A DNA stretch of 64,000 nt from contig NZ_JAZIFX010000001.1 in the NCBI RefSeq assembly GCF_036634175.1, forward strand, positions 2,356,001-2,420,000, written 5' to 3'. The stretch comes from Streptomyces sp. P9-A2. Its GTDB lineage: Bacteria > Actinomycetota > Actinomycetes > Streptomycetales > Streptomycetaceae. Positions 51,099 through 61,509 of the stretch are shown here, one piece after another (the first letter of the stretch is position 1; each line of letters begins with the position of its first letter). Under the pieces are notes generated by a model. The model saw nothing but the letters and a program-made list of their open reading frames with translations. It had not been told where the DNA came from and did no database searches. The position numbers were made by a program, and so were the translations under genes.

Positions 51099-52643
51099 TC
51101 ACGGCCACAGCGGCCGGGGCCCGTCGGTCAAGGCCGACGCCATCTGCCAGGCGTCGAACCGCTCCAGGGCCACGTCGCCGTCGGCACCGATACCGACGCC
51201 GACGGCCTCGTCCGGGCGGGTGGGGTAGATGCGGGCGGTGAGGGGCCGCCCGTTGGCGAAGATCTCCAGTGCGGAGTGGTCGACGAGGACGCGCAGGTCG
51301 ACCCGGCCCTCGGGGCCCAACGACAGGTCGCCGTACCGGGGTTCGGTGTCGACCGTCGGGTCGAGGCTGCTGGTCTCGCGGTGCAGACGGAGGGTGCCGC
51401 CCGTTCCGTCGTGCGACCGGCTCACCTCCACGACCGTGCGTTCCGCGCCGTCCGGTGTCTCGCGGAGCACGAGCCGGACGGTCGCTCCGGGAGCGAGACG
51501 CAGGGTCGTCTCGATGTCCAGCTGGTCCCCGCGCACGGCGGGCAGCCGGGTGTACGGGTCGGCCAGCCGGCCCGGAGCCACCTCTACGCGCTCCCGCCGC
51601 AGCTCGGTCAGCTCCGGTACCGGGGCCTGGTGCAGGCCGCCGTCCGTGGCGAGCGTGACGACCCTCGGCAGGGACATCACACCGCACCAGCCGGCCTGCG
51701 CGTTCGCCTCGTCCGTCCGGCCCTCCTGGAGCCAGCCGAACATGATGCGGCGGCCGTGCTCGTCACGGGTGGACTGGGGGGCGTAGAAGTAGCGGCCGCC
51801 GTAGTCGAGGCGGTGGAGGGCGGTCGGGGTGAAGGTGTCGCCCTGGTAGCGGCCGGTCCAGTACAGGGGGTGGTGGGTGGTGCCCCCGTCCCAGGCGGAG
51901 AAGACCAGCACGTCGGTGCTGCCGGCCTCCTCGTCCTCGCCGAGCCGGAAGAGGTCGACGCACTCCCACATCGTGCCGGTCCAGTCGAGCTCGCCCCGGT
52001 TCTGCGAGGCGTCGCCGGTCAGCAGGGGGCCGACGTAGCGCCAGCTGCGCAGGTCGTCGGATTCGTACAGGAAGGCCGTTCCACCGACGCCCCGGATTCC
52101 CGAGCCCACCAGCTGACGCCACACCGTGTTCTCGCCGGAGCCCTCCCGCCAGACGCAGTGGTCGCGGAAGGCCGTGATGTCGACGCCCTCCGGCGGGGCG
52201 GTGATGACCGGGTTGGCCGAGTCCTTGGTCCAGTACGTCAGATCCGCCGATCCCCTGGCCACGCAAGGGAGTTCATGCTCGCCGTGCCTGCCCGAGTAGA
52301 CGAGCGTGGGCACCCCCCCGTCGTCCACCAGGACACCGGACCAACAGCCGTCGCGGTCCGGGCCGTCCGAGCCTGGCACCAGGGCGACTGGCTCATCGGC
52401 CCAGTGCACGAGGTCGGTACTGGTGGCGTGGCCCCAGTGGATGCGGTGGTGGGCGGCGGCGAGCGGGTTGTACTGGTAGAAGAGGTGGTAGACGCCGTTC
52501 CAGTGACTCAGCCCGTTGGGGTCGTTGAGCCAGCCGCCGGGCGAGGTGAAGTGGAAGCGGGGGCGGTGGGGGTCGCGCAGGGCGCGCTCGGCCAGCCCCT
52601 CGGCGGTGGGACTGCCGGAGGGGAGGGTGAGGTCGTGGGTCAT
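51099..52643 (-). CDS. Intracellular GH32 beta-fructosidase (sucrose/fructo-oligosaccharide hydrolase)
   Basis: Cytoplasmic GH32 enzyme of 514 residues without signal peptide. Motifs: nucleophile Asp41 in GGWLNDPNGL, stabiliser Asp161 in AFRDHCVW (RDP is RDH here), acid/base Glu227 in MWECVDLF. C-terminal beta-sandwich ends with VDHSALEIFANGRPLTARIY, a hallmark of the family. ATG 52,643 overlaps the stop of the second ABC ATPase by ATGA, so it is part of the transport operon and should hydrolyse imported oligosaccharides to fructose and glucose. It is of normal length, unlike the multidomain enzyme downstream. Confidence 0.93.
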   Translation of the reverse strand: MTHDLTLPSGSPTAEGLAERALRDPHRPRFHFTSPGGWLNDPNGLSHWNGVYHLFYQYNPLAAAHHRIHWGHATSTDLVHWADEPVALVPGSDGPDRDGCWSGVLVDDGGVPTLVYSGRHGEHELPCVARGSADLTYWTKDSANPVITAPPEGVDITAFRDHCVWREGSGENTVWRQLVGSGIRGVGGTAFLYESDDLRSWRYVGPLLTGDASQNRGELDWTGTMWECVDLFRLGEDEEAGSTDVLVFSAWDGGTTHHPLYWTGRYQGDTFTPTALHRLDYGGRYFYAPQSTRDEHGRRIMFGWLQEGRTDEANAQAGWCGVMSLPRVVTLATDGGLHQAPVPELTELRRERVEVAPGRLADPYTRLPAVRGDQLDIETTLRLAPGATVRLVLRETPDGAERTVVEVSRSHDGTGGTLRLHRETSSLDPTVDTEPRYGDLSLGPEGRVDLRVLVDHSALEIFANGRPLTARIYPTRPDEAVGVGIGADGDVALERFDAWQMASALTDGPRPLWP

Positions 52644-53679
52644 ACGGCGGTGGTCTCCGCTTTCTCGGTGTCGTCGGTGGCCTCGCTGTCCGGCCGGTCG
52701 GTGGCCTTGAGGACGCGGCGGGCGATGTCGGAGGCGGGTGCGCGCAGGTGGCAGCGCACCCAGTGGGGCTGTCCGTCGTCTTCGCCGACGATGTGGCGGA
52801 CGGGCTCGGTGCGGCTGCACGTGCCGTCGTCGCCATAGGGGCAGGACGTGGGGTTGAGGATCGCCTCGCGGAGCTTGGCGCGCTCGACGGGGTCGTAGCT
52901 GCCGGCCCGTTCGGGGTCGGGTACGGCGGACAGCAGCAGGCGGGTGTAGGGGTGGGCGGGGGCGTCCATGACGGCCAGTGCGTCGCCGCCCTCGACGAGT
53001 TCGCCGGCGAACATGACCATCGTGGTGTCGGCGAGGTAGCGGGCGGAGCCCAGGTCGTGGGTGATGTAGAGCATGGCGATGTTCCGCTCGTCGCGCAGGC
53101 GCCGCATCAGGTTGAGCACGCCGACGCGCACGGAGACGTCCAGCATCGACGTCGGTTCGTCGGCCAGGATGAGGCGCGGTTCCACCGCCAACGCGCGAGC
53201 GATGGAGACGCGCTGACGCTGGCCGCCAGAGAGTTCGTGCGGGTAGGACTGGAGCATGTCCTCGGTCAGGCCGACCGTTTTTATCAGCTCGCGCAGCGCC
53301 TCTGGTGTGGCGGAGTGGCCGTGCAGGACGAGGGCCCGGGTGAGGAAGTGCTCGATGCGGTGGACGGGGTTGAGTGAGCCGAAGGGGTCCTGGAACACCA
53401 TCTGGACCTTGCGGCGGTACGCCCGTGACGCCCGGCGCCGCTCGGTGCGCAGGACGTCCTCGCCGTCGAGCAGCACCTGTCCGGCGGAGGGCTGTTCGAG
53501 GCGGGCGAGACAGCGGGCGATGGTGGACTTGCCGCTGCCGGACTCGCCGACCAGGGCGGTGATCCGGCCGGCCGGGAGATCGAAGGAGACGTCGTTGACG
53601 GCTCGGACGCGGCGCCGGGAGAAGACGGTGCCGACCTGGAAGTCCTTGGTCAGACCGCGTACGGACAGCAGGGGCTGGG

Positions 53680-53683
<4 letters not shown>
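52640..53683 (-). CDS. Oligopeptide-type ABC ATPase (DppF/OppF-like)
   Basis: 347 residues. Walker A GESGSGKST (46-54), signature LSGGQRQRVSIARAL (about 148-162), Walker B RLILADEPTSMLD (about 167-179). The C-terminal oligopeptide-transporter extension with the cysteine cluster NPTSCPYGDDGTC...RCHLR (about 290-325) is present, as in Dpp/Opp ATPases. ATGA overlaps on both sides. Works with the ATPase at 53,680 as a heterodimer. Confidence 0.93.
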
Positions 53684-54633
<950 letters not shown>

Positions 54634-54636
54634 GGC

Positions 54637-55557
54637 TCAGCCCCTCCTTTCACGCCGGGCACGGCGGCTGCGCAGCCTGGGGTTGGTGATCTCGTCGACC
54701 GCGTAGTTGACCAGCGCGAGCGCGAACGCGACGAGCGCGATGCACAGTCCGGAGGGGACGAAGGCCCACCACGTGCCGGTCATCAGCGCGCCGTCGTTGC
54801 TGGCCCAGTACAGGTTGGTGCCCCAGCTGACGACGCTGCTGTCGCCGAGGCCGAGGAACTCCAGGCCGGCCTGGGCGCCGATGCCGAAGATCACGCAGCC
54901 CAGCAGCGTGGTCATCACCACGGACGCCATGTTGGGCAGGATCTCGCGGAACATGATCCGCAGGGGGCGCTCGCCGGTGACGACGGCGGCGGCCACGAAG
55001 TCCTTGCCGCGGATCGACTTGGCCTGCGCGCGCAGGACCCGGGCCGAGCCCGCCCAGCCGGTGACGACGAGCACCAGGATCACGGTCGAGGTCCCGGGCG
55101 GCAGGAACGCGGCCAGGATGATGAGCAGCGGGAGGCCGGGCAGCAGCAGGAAGATGTTGGTGACCAGGGTCAGCGCGTCGTCCACGATACGGCCGAAGTA
55201 CGCGGACGCCAGGCCGACGAGGATGGCGACGCCGGTCGCCACAAGGCCCACGGTGAAGCCGACGAAGAGGGAGCTGCGCGCACCCCACAGGGTGAGGGCG
55301 AGCACGTCCTGTCCCTTGGCGGTCGCACCCAGCCAGTGTGCGGCCGAGGGTGCCTGGCTGCCCGTGGAGTTGATGAGCGACGGGTCGCCCGGTGCCAGGA
55401 CGGGCGCGAGCAGAGCCAGCAGCGCGAAGAGAGCGAGCAGGATCAGCCCGGCCAGCGCCTTCTTGCTGTCGATGAGCTGGCGCAGCAGTCCGCGCCGGCG
55501 GGACGTGCGTGCGGGGATGGTCGGCGTGGTGGCCGTCGCGATTTCGATGGCGGTCAT
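54637..55557 (-). CDS. Dipeptide-type ABC permease (DppC-like)
   Basis: 306 residues, six spans, with the long N-terminal cytoplasmic part typical of DppC and the family loop GEIL-type segment RPLRIMFREILPNMASVVMT (about 190-210). The hydrophilic segment PGDPSLINSTGSQAPSAAHW after the first span is the usual extracytoplasmic loop. 13 bases downstream of the DppB-like gene. Confidence 0.92.
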   Translation of the reverse strand: MTAIEIATATTPTIPARTSRRRGLLRQLIDSKKALAGLILLALFALLALLAPVLAPGDPSLINSTGSQAPSAAHWLGATAKGQDVLALTLWGARSSLFVGFTVGLVATGVAILVGLASAYFGRIVDDALTLVTNIFLLLPGLPLLIILAAFLPPGTSTVILVLVVTGWAGSARVLRAQAKSIRGKDFVAAAVVTGERPLRIMFREILPNMASVVMTTLLGCVIFGIGAQAGLEFLGLGDSSVVSWGTNLYWASNDGALMTGTWWAFVPSGLCIALVAFALALVNYAVDEITNPRLRSRRARRERRG

Positions 55558-55570
55558 GTCGGCAACCTCC

Positions 55571-56548
55571 TCAGCGGACGCGGACGCGCGGGTCGAGGCG
55601 GACGTAGACGAGGTCGACGAGGAAGTTCGCGAGCAGCACCGCGGCCGTGATCGTCAGGAAGATGCCCTGCATCAGCGGGTAGTCCAGGCCCTGGACGGCC
55701 ATCAGCAGCTGGTAGCCGATGCCGGGGTAGGCGAACACGACCTCGGTGAGCAGGGCGCCGCCGATGACGAAGCCGAGCGCCATGCCGAAGTTGGTGACGG
55801 AAGGCAGCAGCGCGTTGCGGGCGGCGTAGCGGAACATGATCCGCGAGGGGCTGAGGCCCTTGGCCTCGGCCATCGTGATGTAGTCCTCGGCCGTCGTGGC
55901 GATCATGGTGTTGCGCATGCCGAGCATCCAGCCGCCGATGGAGACCAACACGATGGTCAGCGCCGGCAGCACCAGGTGGGTGGCGACGTTCGAGAGGAAC
56001 TCGCCGTTGAAGCCGGGAGTCAGGCCGACGTCGTAGGCGTGCCGCATGGGGAACCAGCCGAGGCTCACCCCGAACAGGTACAGCGCGCCCATCGCCAGCC
56101 AGAAGTACGGGAACGAGCCGACGAAGATCAGCAGGGGCGGGAAGGCGGAGTCGAGGACGCCGCCGCGCCGCCAGGCGGCGACGATGCCGAGCAGGTTGCC
56201 GAGCACGGCCGCGATGACGAGCGCGACGCCGCCGAGGAGCAGGGTCCAGCCGATCTGTGAGCCGATCACGTCGGAGACCGGGGTGGGAAAGCGGGTGATG
56301 GAGATGCCGAGGTCGCCGGTGAAGACGCTTTTGACGTAGGAGACGTACTGCTCCCAGAGTGGGCGGTTGTCGAGGCCGAAGAGTTTCCGCAGCTGGGCTA
56401 TCTGATCGGGCTGCATGGTGCCCTGGGCCTGCGCGAACATCCGGGAGACCGGGTCTCCCGGCATGAAGCGCGGGAGAACGAAGTTCAGGGTGATGGAGGC
56501 CCAGAAGGCGAGCAGATAGAACCCCAGGTTGCGCAGGATCAGACGCAC
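55571..56548 (-). CDS. Dipeptide-type ABC permease (DppB-like)
   Basis: 325 residues, six spans. GTG start at 56,548 (reading MRLILRNLGF), chosen because AGGGAG lies upstream and the DppB hallmark N-terminus with RFMPGDPVSRMF follows directly; an in-frame extension upstream is antisense-like. The coupling loop EDYITMAEAKGLSPSRIMFR (about 215-234) and the end LDPRVRVR are typical. The gap of 95 bases to the binding-protein gene contains no gene. Confidence 0.92.
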   Translation of the reverse strand: MRLILRNLGFYLLAFWASITLNFVLPRFMPGDPVSRMFAQAQGTMQPDQIAQLRKLFGLDNRPLWEQYVSYVKSVFTGDLGISITRFPTPVSDVIGSQIGWTLLLGGVALVIAAVLGNLLGIVAAWRRGGVLDSAFPPLLIFVGSFPYFWLAMGALYLFGVSLGWFPMRHAYDVGLTPGFNGEFLSNVATHLVLPALTIVLVSIGGWMLGMRNTMIATTAEDYITMAEAKGLSPSRIMFRYAARNALLPSVTNFGMALGFVIGGALLTEVVFAYPGIGYQLLMAVQGLDYPLMQGIFLTITAAVLLANFLVDLVYVRLDPRVRVR

Positions 56549-56643
56549 GGGTCGTGCTCCCTGTCGGTGGGGGGTGAACGTGTGGCTCGGTGCGCGGGGG
56601 CGGCCGTCCGGGGAGGAGGGCGGCCGCCGGTCCGCGGGCGGCG

Positions 56644-58326
56644 TCAGCTCTTGACGGGCTTCAGCGACGTGAGCACGAGGATCGTGCTGCCGTTGCGGTT
56701 GCCGAGGGTGGCGTACGGGTTCTCTTCGGTGGGCCAGCCGGTGAAGCGGGCGTCCGTGTACGCGCCCCACTCGGGGCCGGTGAACAGCGGGACGACGGGC
56801 GCGTCCTTGTCGTACAGCTCCTGCAGGCCGTTCATCTGCTCGCGCTGCGCACTCTCGTCCGTGGCGGCGGCGAAGGCGTCGATGAGCTTGTCGGCCTTCT
56901 TGTCGCCGAAGCGGTGGTAGTTCTCCGTGGCCTGCTTGCCGACCGGCTGCACCATCTTGGTCGACATCACGCCGCGGAAGTACTCGTACGGCGTGGCGCC
57001 GTTGTTGCTCCACACGATGCCGGTGTCGAACGTGCCGGTGTTGTACGACGACGAGACCGCCGACCAGTCGGGCGTCTTCACGGTGGCGGTGATGCCGACC
57101 TTCGCGAGGTTCTGCTTGATGATGTTGGCGACCGAGATCCAGTCGGAGGAGGCTGAGCCGACGGAGATGTCGAGCGTGAAGTCCTTGCCGTTCTTCAGCT
57201 TCCGCTTGCCGCCGCTCTCCTCGTAGCCGGCCGCGTCCAACGCCTTGGCCGCCGCGTCGGTGTCGTACTTCGTCCAGGTGCAGGAGGCGGCCAGCGACGT
57301 GTCACGCCACTTGTCGTACGTGCGGGCCAGGCCCGTGCAGTCGGCGGGTTCGGCGTAGCCGTTCATCGCGACCTTGGTGATCTGGTCGCGGTCGACGGCC
57401 ATGCTGAGGGCCTTGCGCACCGCCGGGTCGTCGAAGGGCGCCTTGGTGGTGTTCAGCTGCCAGTTGATCATGGCGCCGGTGGCCGGGAACCAATAGTGGT
57501 TGTGCTTCTTGTCCTTGGCGACGAAGGACTTCTCGATGTCCGGGATGAACGACTGCGTCCAGTCCACCTCGCCGTTGGTGAAGGCGATGTTGGCGCTGTC
57601 GTTGCCGGAGAAGGCGAGTATCTGGATACCGGCGATCCGCTGCTTGTCCGGCTGCCAGTAGTCGGGGTTCTTGCGCAGCTCGTACGACTGGCTCTGGAAC
57701 TTCTCGATCTTGGTGTACGGGCCGGTGCCGACCGGGTTCGGGTTGGTGAACTTCGCCGGGTCCTTCACCTTGGACCAGATGTGCTTCGGCAGGATGTAGT
57801 GGCCGCTGATCTCGTAGAAGGCGGTCGAGAACGCCTTGCTGAAGGAGAACTTCACCGTGTGGGCATCGACCGCGGTGACCTTGTCCAGGTAGTCGAAGCC
57901 GCCGAGCACCTTCTTCTGGAGCTCGAAGGTGTAGACGACGTCGTCGGCGGTGAGCGCCTGGCCGTCCGACCACTTGACGCCCTCGCGCAGCGTGAAGGTG
58001 AGGGACTTGCCGTCCTTGGCCTGCTCCCACTTGGTGGCCAGCCACGGCGTGTCCTTGGCGTCCGCCATGCTGTGCACCGCCAGCGGCTCGTAGACCGCCT
58101 GCAGGGTCATGGGGGCGGCCTGCGGGGAGAGCGGGTTGAAGTTGCGCGTGAACGTCGCCAGATCCTCGCGCGGGATGGTGAGCAGCTGGTTGCCTGAGGT
58201 GTCACCGGCGCCGGAGGTGCCCGAGCCGCCCGTACAGGCGGACAGGACCAGGGCCGCGGCGGCGGTCACGGTGACCGCTCTCAGGACGGCTCGGGGCCGC
58301 CGTGAAGGTATGCGGGAGGGTGCCAT
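56644..58326 (-). CDS. Peptide/sugar-type binding lipoprotein (SBP family 5)
   Basis: Solute-binding lipoprotein of 560 residues. Lipobox LVLSAC with the lipidated cysteine at 31. The family 5 fold is clear: FNPLSPQAAPMTLQAVYEPL, GKSLTFTLREGVKWSDGQAL (about 108-127), WPTEENPYATLGNR near the end. Family 5 proteins usually bind peptides, but some bind oligosaccharides (for example cellobiose or galactosides). Being first in an operon with a GH32 enzyme and downstream of a divergent LacI gene, it probably binds fructo-oligosaccharides. Confidence 0.92.
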   Translation of the reverse strand: MAPSRIPSRRPRAVLRAVTVTAAAALVLSACTGGSGTSGAGDTSGNQLLTIPREDLATFTRNFNPLSPQAAPMTLQAVYEPLAVHSMADAKDTPWLATKWEQAKDGKSLTFTLREGVKWSDGQALTADDVVYTFELQKKVLGGFDYLDKVTAVDAHTVKFSFSKAFSTAFYEISGHYILPKHIWSKVKDPAKFTNPNPVGTGPYTKIEKFQSQSYELRKNPDYWQPDKQRIAGIQILAFSGNDSANIAFTNGEVDWTQSFIPDIEKSFVAKDKKHNHYWFPATGAMINWQLNTTKAPFDDPAVRKALSMAVDRDQITKVAMNGYAEPADCTGLARTYDKWRDTSLAASCTWTKYDTDAAAKALDAAGYEESGGKRKLKNGKDFTLDISVGSASSDWISVANIIKQNLAKVGITATVKTPDWSAVSSSYNTGTFDTGIVWSNNGATPYEYFRGVMSTKMVQPVGKQATENYHRFGDKKADKLIDAFAAATDESAQREQMNGLQELYDKDAPVVPLFTGPEWGAYTDARFTGWPTEENPYATLGNRNGSTILVLTSLKPVKS

Positions 58327-58400
58327 AATGGAGACTCTTTTCCTCTCTTCAACACACAGGGCGAAGACGGGATGGGATTCCTCGGCGGACTGATTAGCGG

Positions 58401-59423
58401 TCAGACCGACGAGCGTTCGAGCAGCGGGCAGTCGATCGTCACCTGACGGGTGTCGAGCGGCTGCCCCGCTGCGAGAGCGGCGAGCATGTCGATGCCCTTG
58501 GTGCCCATGGCCTCGAAGGGCAGGGCGAGCGTCGTCAGCTTCGGCCGCAGATAGGCGGCGATGAGTTCCTGGTTGTCGAACCCCACCACGGCCACGTCGT
58601 GCGGGATGCGCAGCCCACGTTCCTTGATCGCGTCGTACGCGCCCATCGCCATCCGGTCGTTTCCGCAGAACAGCGCGGTCGGCCGGTCGCCGGCCGGGCG
58701 GTCAAGGAGTTCGCAGGCGGCGGTATAGGCGCTGTCCGCGGTGGCCCAGCCGGGGACGACGAGGGAGGGGTCGGGGGTGATCCCGGCCTCGCGCAGGGCA
58801 CGTTCGTACCCCTCGCGCCTGCCGATGGCCGCCGGGATCGCCGGGTCGAGGTTGATGAACCCGATGCGGGTGTGACCGGCGTCCAGGAGCCGGCGGGTCG
58901 CCTTGTAACCGCCCGACACCTCGTCGGGCAGGATGCACGGCAGCTCACCTTCCGCGTCGTAGCAGTTGACGAGCACCGTCGGCACCTCCCGGGCTGCCTT
59001 GGGGAGCGTGACGGCCCGGTGCCAGGTCGTGGCGTACAGGAGCCCTTCCACCCGGTGTTCCAGCATCTGGTCGAGCGCGGCGGCCTCCTGGGCGGGGTCG
59101 CCCTCGCTCGCGGCGATCAGCAGGAACCTCCGATCGCCCCAGGCACGGCTCTGCGCACCCGTGATCACCTCGGTCGCGAAGGGGCCGGTCACGATCTCGG
59201 TGATCAGCCCGAACCACCCGCTGCGGTTCGCGGCCAGCGCCCGCGCCCCGGCGTTGGGCCGGTAGCCGAGCTCGTCGATCGCCTCCAGGATCCGCCGACG
59301 GGTCTCCTCGGGGATGGCGGCGCCGGGCTTGTCGTTGAGGACGAAGGAGACGGTGGTCCGCGAGACACCCGCGTGGCGCGCCACATCGCTCATGGTCACG
59401 CGCTGCGTCCTGTTCGTGGCCAC
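58401..59423 (-). CDS. LacI-family transcriptional repressor
   Basis: 340 residues. N-terminal LacI headpiece at about 9-55 (VTMSDVARHAGVSRTTVSFV, AIDELGYRPNAGARALA hinge), then the periplasmic-binding-protein-like sugar domain (FGLITEIVTGPFATEVITGA; IGFINLDPAIPAAIGRREGY; PTALFCGNDRMAMGAYDAI; VAVVGFDNQELIAAYLRPKL). It lies at the head of the fructan transport operon in the same direction, 74 bases upstream of the binding-protein gene. A perfect palindrome typical of LacI operators is 57 bases upstream of its start. Confidence 0.94.
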   Translation of the reverse strand: MATNRTQRVTMSDVARHAGVSRTTVSFVLNDKPGAAIPEETRRRILEAIDELGYRPNAGARALAANRSGWFGLITEIVTGPFATEVITGAQSRAWGDRRFLLIAASEGDPAQEAAALDQMLEHRVEGLLYATTWHRAVTLPKAAREVPTVLVNCYDAEGELPCILPDEVSGGYKATRRLLDAGHTRIGFINLDPAIPAAIGRREGYERALREAGITPDPSLVVPGWATADSAYTAACELLDRPAGDRPTALFCGNDRMAMGAYDAIKERGLRIPHDVAVVGFDNQELIAAYLRPKLTTLALPFEAMGTKGIDMLAALAAGQPLDTRQVTIDCPLLERSSV

Positions 59424-59480
59424 TTCCAGTCCCTTTCGGCCGTCCGGCGGTGAGACAGCACCTCCGGTTTCGCGCTTTAA

Positions 59481-59492
59481 TAACGCGCGTTA
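59481..59492. promoter_or_regulatory. LacI operator palindrome
   Basis: TAACGCGCGTTA, a perfect 12-bp palindrome with the central CG typical of LacI-family sites, between lacI and the divergent fructokinase remnant. It would control both directions. I found no second good copy in front of the binding-protein gene. Confidence 0.8.
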
Positions 59493-59620
59493 CTTCCGTG
59501 TTGCAGGGAAGTTACGTGCGTCTTGAGCGGCATGTCAATACCTGCGCATGGGCCACATCAGGCCACCGGGCCGGTGGCCTTCGCCCCCCGCGCTCTTCCC
59601 GAGAGAGGCAACCAACCACC

Positions 59621-59943
59621 ATGGCCCGACCCCAGGCCCCCAGCAGCGTCACCGTCCTCGGCGAGTGCGTCGCCGAGGCCTTCACCGACCCCGCCCGGTC
59701 CAGCTCCGAGTGGACACCGTCGGCGCCGGGGACTCCTTCACCGCGGGCCTGCTCCATCGCCTCGCCGCCCTCGGACACCTTGGCGGGCGACTCGACGCAC
59801 TGAGCCTCGAGGACGTCACCGACTCCTGCTCCTTCGCCGCTCACGTGGCCGCCGTGACCTGTTCCGTCCACGGCGCGAACCCGCCCTGGGTGGACGAAGC
59901 GGCGATGGAGGCCGGCGTGGAACAGCTCCTGCCGCATGCCTGA
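59621..59943 (+). pseudogene. Fructokinase (PfkB family) with internal deletion
   Basis: Remnant of a ribokinase/PfkB-family sugar kinase. From ATG 59,621 the first 28 residues (MARPQAPSSVTVLGECVAEA, then FTDPARSS) are a normal fructokinase start. At about 59,700 the frame shifts and the sequence jumps to the C-terminal active-site block VDTVGAGDSFTAGLLHRL, with the catalytic aspartate, and continues to the natural end (stop 59,941). The roughly 230 residues between (sugar- and ATP-binding middle) are missing. So fructose phosphorylation must be done by another kinase, or by a host enzyme. It diverges from lacI, with the operator between. Confidence 0.85.
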
Positions 59944-60082
59944 ACGTGGCATGCCCCTCCCCGCAGACAGGACTGCGGGAACGGGCGTCGAATCCACACG
60001 GCCGGCACCCCGTACGCGCTGTTGCCATGGCGTCGTCATGGTTGCGGAGCCGCAGAGCCGGGGAGCCGAGCGGTGCTTGAGA

Positions 60083-60208
60083 TCAGGTGCGGCTCTCAGT
60101 GAGGTCTGCCAGCTCGGCCTGGATGCGGTCGGCCTCCTCGCCCAGTTCGTCGACCCGACAGCGAGCTGCGAGCTCGTGCTGTTCCAGCAGTCCGACAACC
60201 GACGGCAT
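60083..60208 (-). CDS. Possible small helical protein, 41 aa
   Basis: A short frame beginning MPSVVGLLEQHELAARCRVD and continuing as an amphipathic coiled-coil-like helix (ELGEEADRIQAELADL), ending TESRT. Similar small helical ORFs occur in Streptomyces beside mobile DNA, in longer form, so this may be a truncated relic. No clear ribosome-binding site. Weakly supported. Confidence 0.35.
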   Translation of the reverse strand: MPSVVGLLEQHELAARCRVDELGEEADRIQAELADLTESRT

Positions 60209-60955
60209 CCGCGACCTCCCGGGGAGCGACGACACGGCAGGCCATGGCTCCCACGGAATCACCGACCCGCCTGACCAGCGGAGATACCGTCCTCAAGTCC
60301 GGAAAGACAACAGCTTCACGACTTCTTCGGCCGCCTTGCCTTCTCCCCGGACACCGGCACCCTCGCCGTGCTCACCGCGCGAGCGGAGGTGATCCATCTG
60401 AGACGCGTTAGTCGAAGCCGCCGGCCGTCACACCGACAGTGACCGGGCATCGGAACATACTCAGCTGCCGGCGGTCCGTAACCTGAGCAACTGGACGAGA
60501 CCCGTCTTCGACCGCCCCGACGTCCTGACCACATGAACCACGGAGCACCCCACGAGAGGACCGAGTGACCGCTCGGGGCCGTTTCCTCTTGGGGCAGTTC
60601 CTGGCGCCCACCGGCCATCACCACGACGCACACTCTCGCGCGCCGCACACCCAGACGGCCACCACGTCGAACGCCTCGACCCACCTGCGCCGACCGGAGC
60701 ACAGGATCATCGATAACACTGTCCTCGTTACCAGCGGCCTCAGGATGGCCTCAATTCATGGCCCTACGCAGCGCGGCCCAGCAGAACACGTCTCCTTGGC
60801 TACGCACCTACGCGCATTCGTGCAGGTCAGAAGGCCACCAGCTGTCGCAGACCGAGCCGCCCCCAAACTCACGAGCAGCGGATTCAGTCCGTTCAGGCAA
60901 AGTTGACGCTCCGACAGCCAAAAAAGAACGTTTCCGCAGGTCAGAGACCTGTATA
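60209..60955. other. Gene-poor inner flank of attachment site
   Basis: About 750 bases without a gene I can support. Codon structure is poor in all frames. Two copies of GCAGGTCAGA (60,822-60,831 and 60,936-60,945) and the CCTCAGGATGGCCTCAATT stretch near 60,740 resemble the sequence inside the left attachment site (GGCCTCAACTCGGCCTCAAG near 47,330), as expected for the two arms of one attachment site. Confidence 0.5.
60936..60945 (+). promoter_or_regulatory. Candidate integrase arm site (right)
   Basis: GCAGGTCAGA in the context TTTCCGCAGGTCAGA, 10 bases outside attachment copy 2; another copy is at 60,822-60,831. Confidence 0.4.
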
Positions 60956-61001
60956 GGTGGGGCGGGTGGGACTCGAACCCACGGCCGACGGATTATGAGT
61001 C
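60956..61001 (-). repeat. tRNA(CAU) 3'-fragment, attachment site copy 2
   Basis: Second copy of the 46-bp tRNA-derived repeat, same orientation as the copy at 47,167. Here the whole anticodon stem pairs (ACGGA-CTCATAA-TCCGT) but no D-arm or 5' acceptor half follows on the reverse strand, and the sequence after the acceptor is CCT, not CCA. It is the junction between the fructan island and the prophage. Confidence 0.75.
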
Positions 61002-61219
61002 CGTAGTTATTACTCCGGCTCACTCTGACTCACTCCGGATAGTCCAGAAACTCCAGGTGGTGAGCGGCTGGGACTCTGGCTCACTCCAGCTATTTCGGCC
61101 CCCTTCGGGACCTCCGCTCACGCACCGCTCACGCAATCCCCTTGGGCTGCATGACGCCTGACCTGCGCTGATCCCATTGTCCCGCACTCCCCCGCGCACC
61201 ACAATGCCCGAGCACGAGA

Positions 61220-61258
61220 GCGGCCCCGGTCGGCGTCAGGGACACCGGCCGGGGCCGC
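61220..61258 (-). terminator. Terminator of prophage small-gene pair
   Basis: GCGGCCCCGG (61,220-61,229) and CCGGGGCCGC (61,249-61,258), 10-bp perfect stem, about 95 bases after the stop of the small zinc-ribbon gene. Confidence 0.6.
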
Positions 61259-61353
61259 GAGCTGAGCGGCCGCCCCGCCACGGGGACAGCGAAGGCGGCC
61301 GCTCTCATCCCGCTACCGGCGTCGGCGCGAGCCGGCAGCGGGGGTCTGGTGGG

Positions 61354-61509
61354 CTACCGGCCGAGACCGGACGGAGCAGTCTGGCGGGGTGTCGGTCGGC
61401 AGGGGATCCGGCACACGGTGATCGTGGCCCCGGCCCCCGTTGCGCCTGGGTTGTCGAGCTGCTGGGCGTCGCGCTCCTTGAGCGGCTTGTCGCAGCGCTG
61501 GCAGAACAT
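61354..61509 (-). CDS. Small CxxC phage protein, 51 aa
   Basis: Begins MFCQRCDKPLKERDAQQLDN and has CQRC near the N-terminus and CRIPC later, a possible four-cysteine zinc ribbon. Start ATG 61,509 overlaps the upstream stop by one base (TGATG). No known family; typical of Streptomyces phages. Confidence 0.6.
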   Translation of the reverse strand: MFCQRCDKPLKERDAQQLDNPGATGAGATITVCRIPCRPTPRQTAPSGLGR

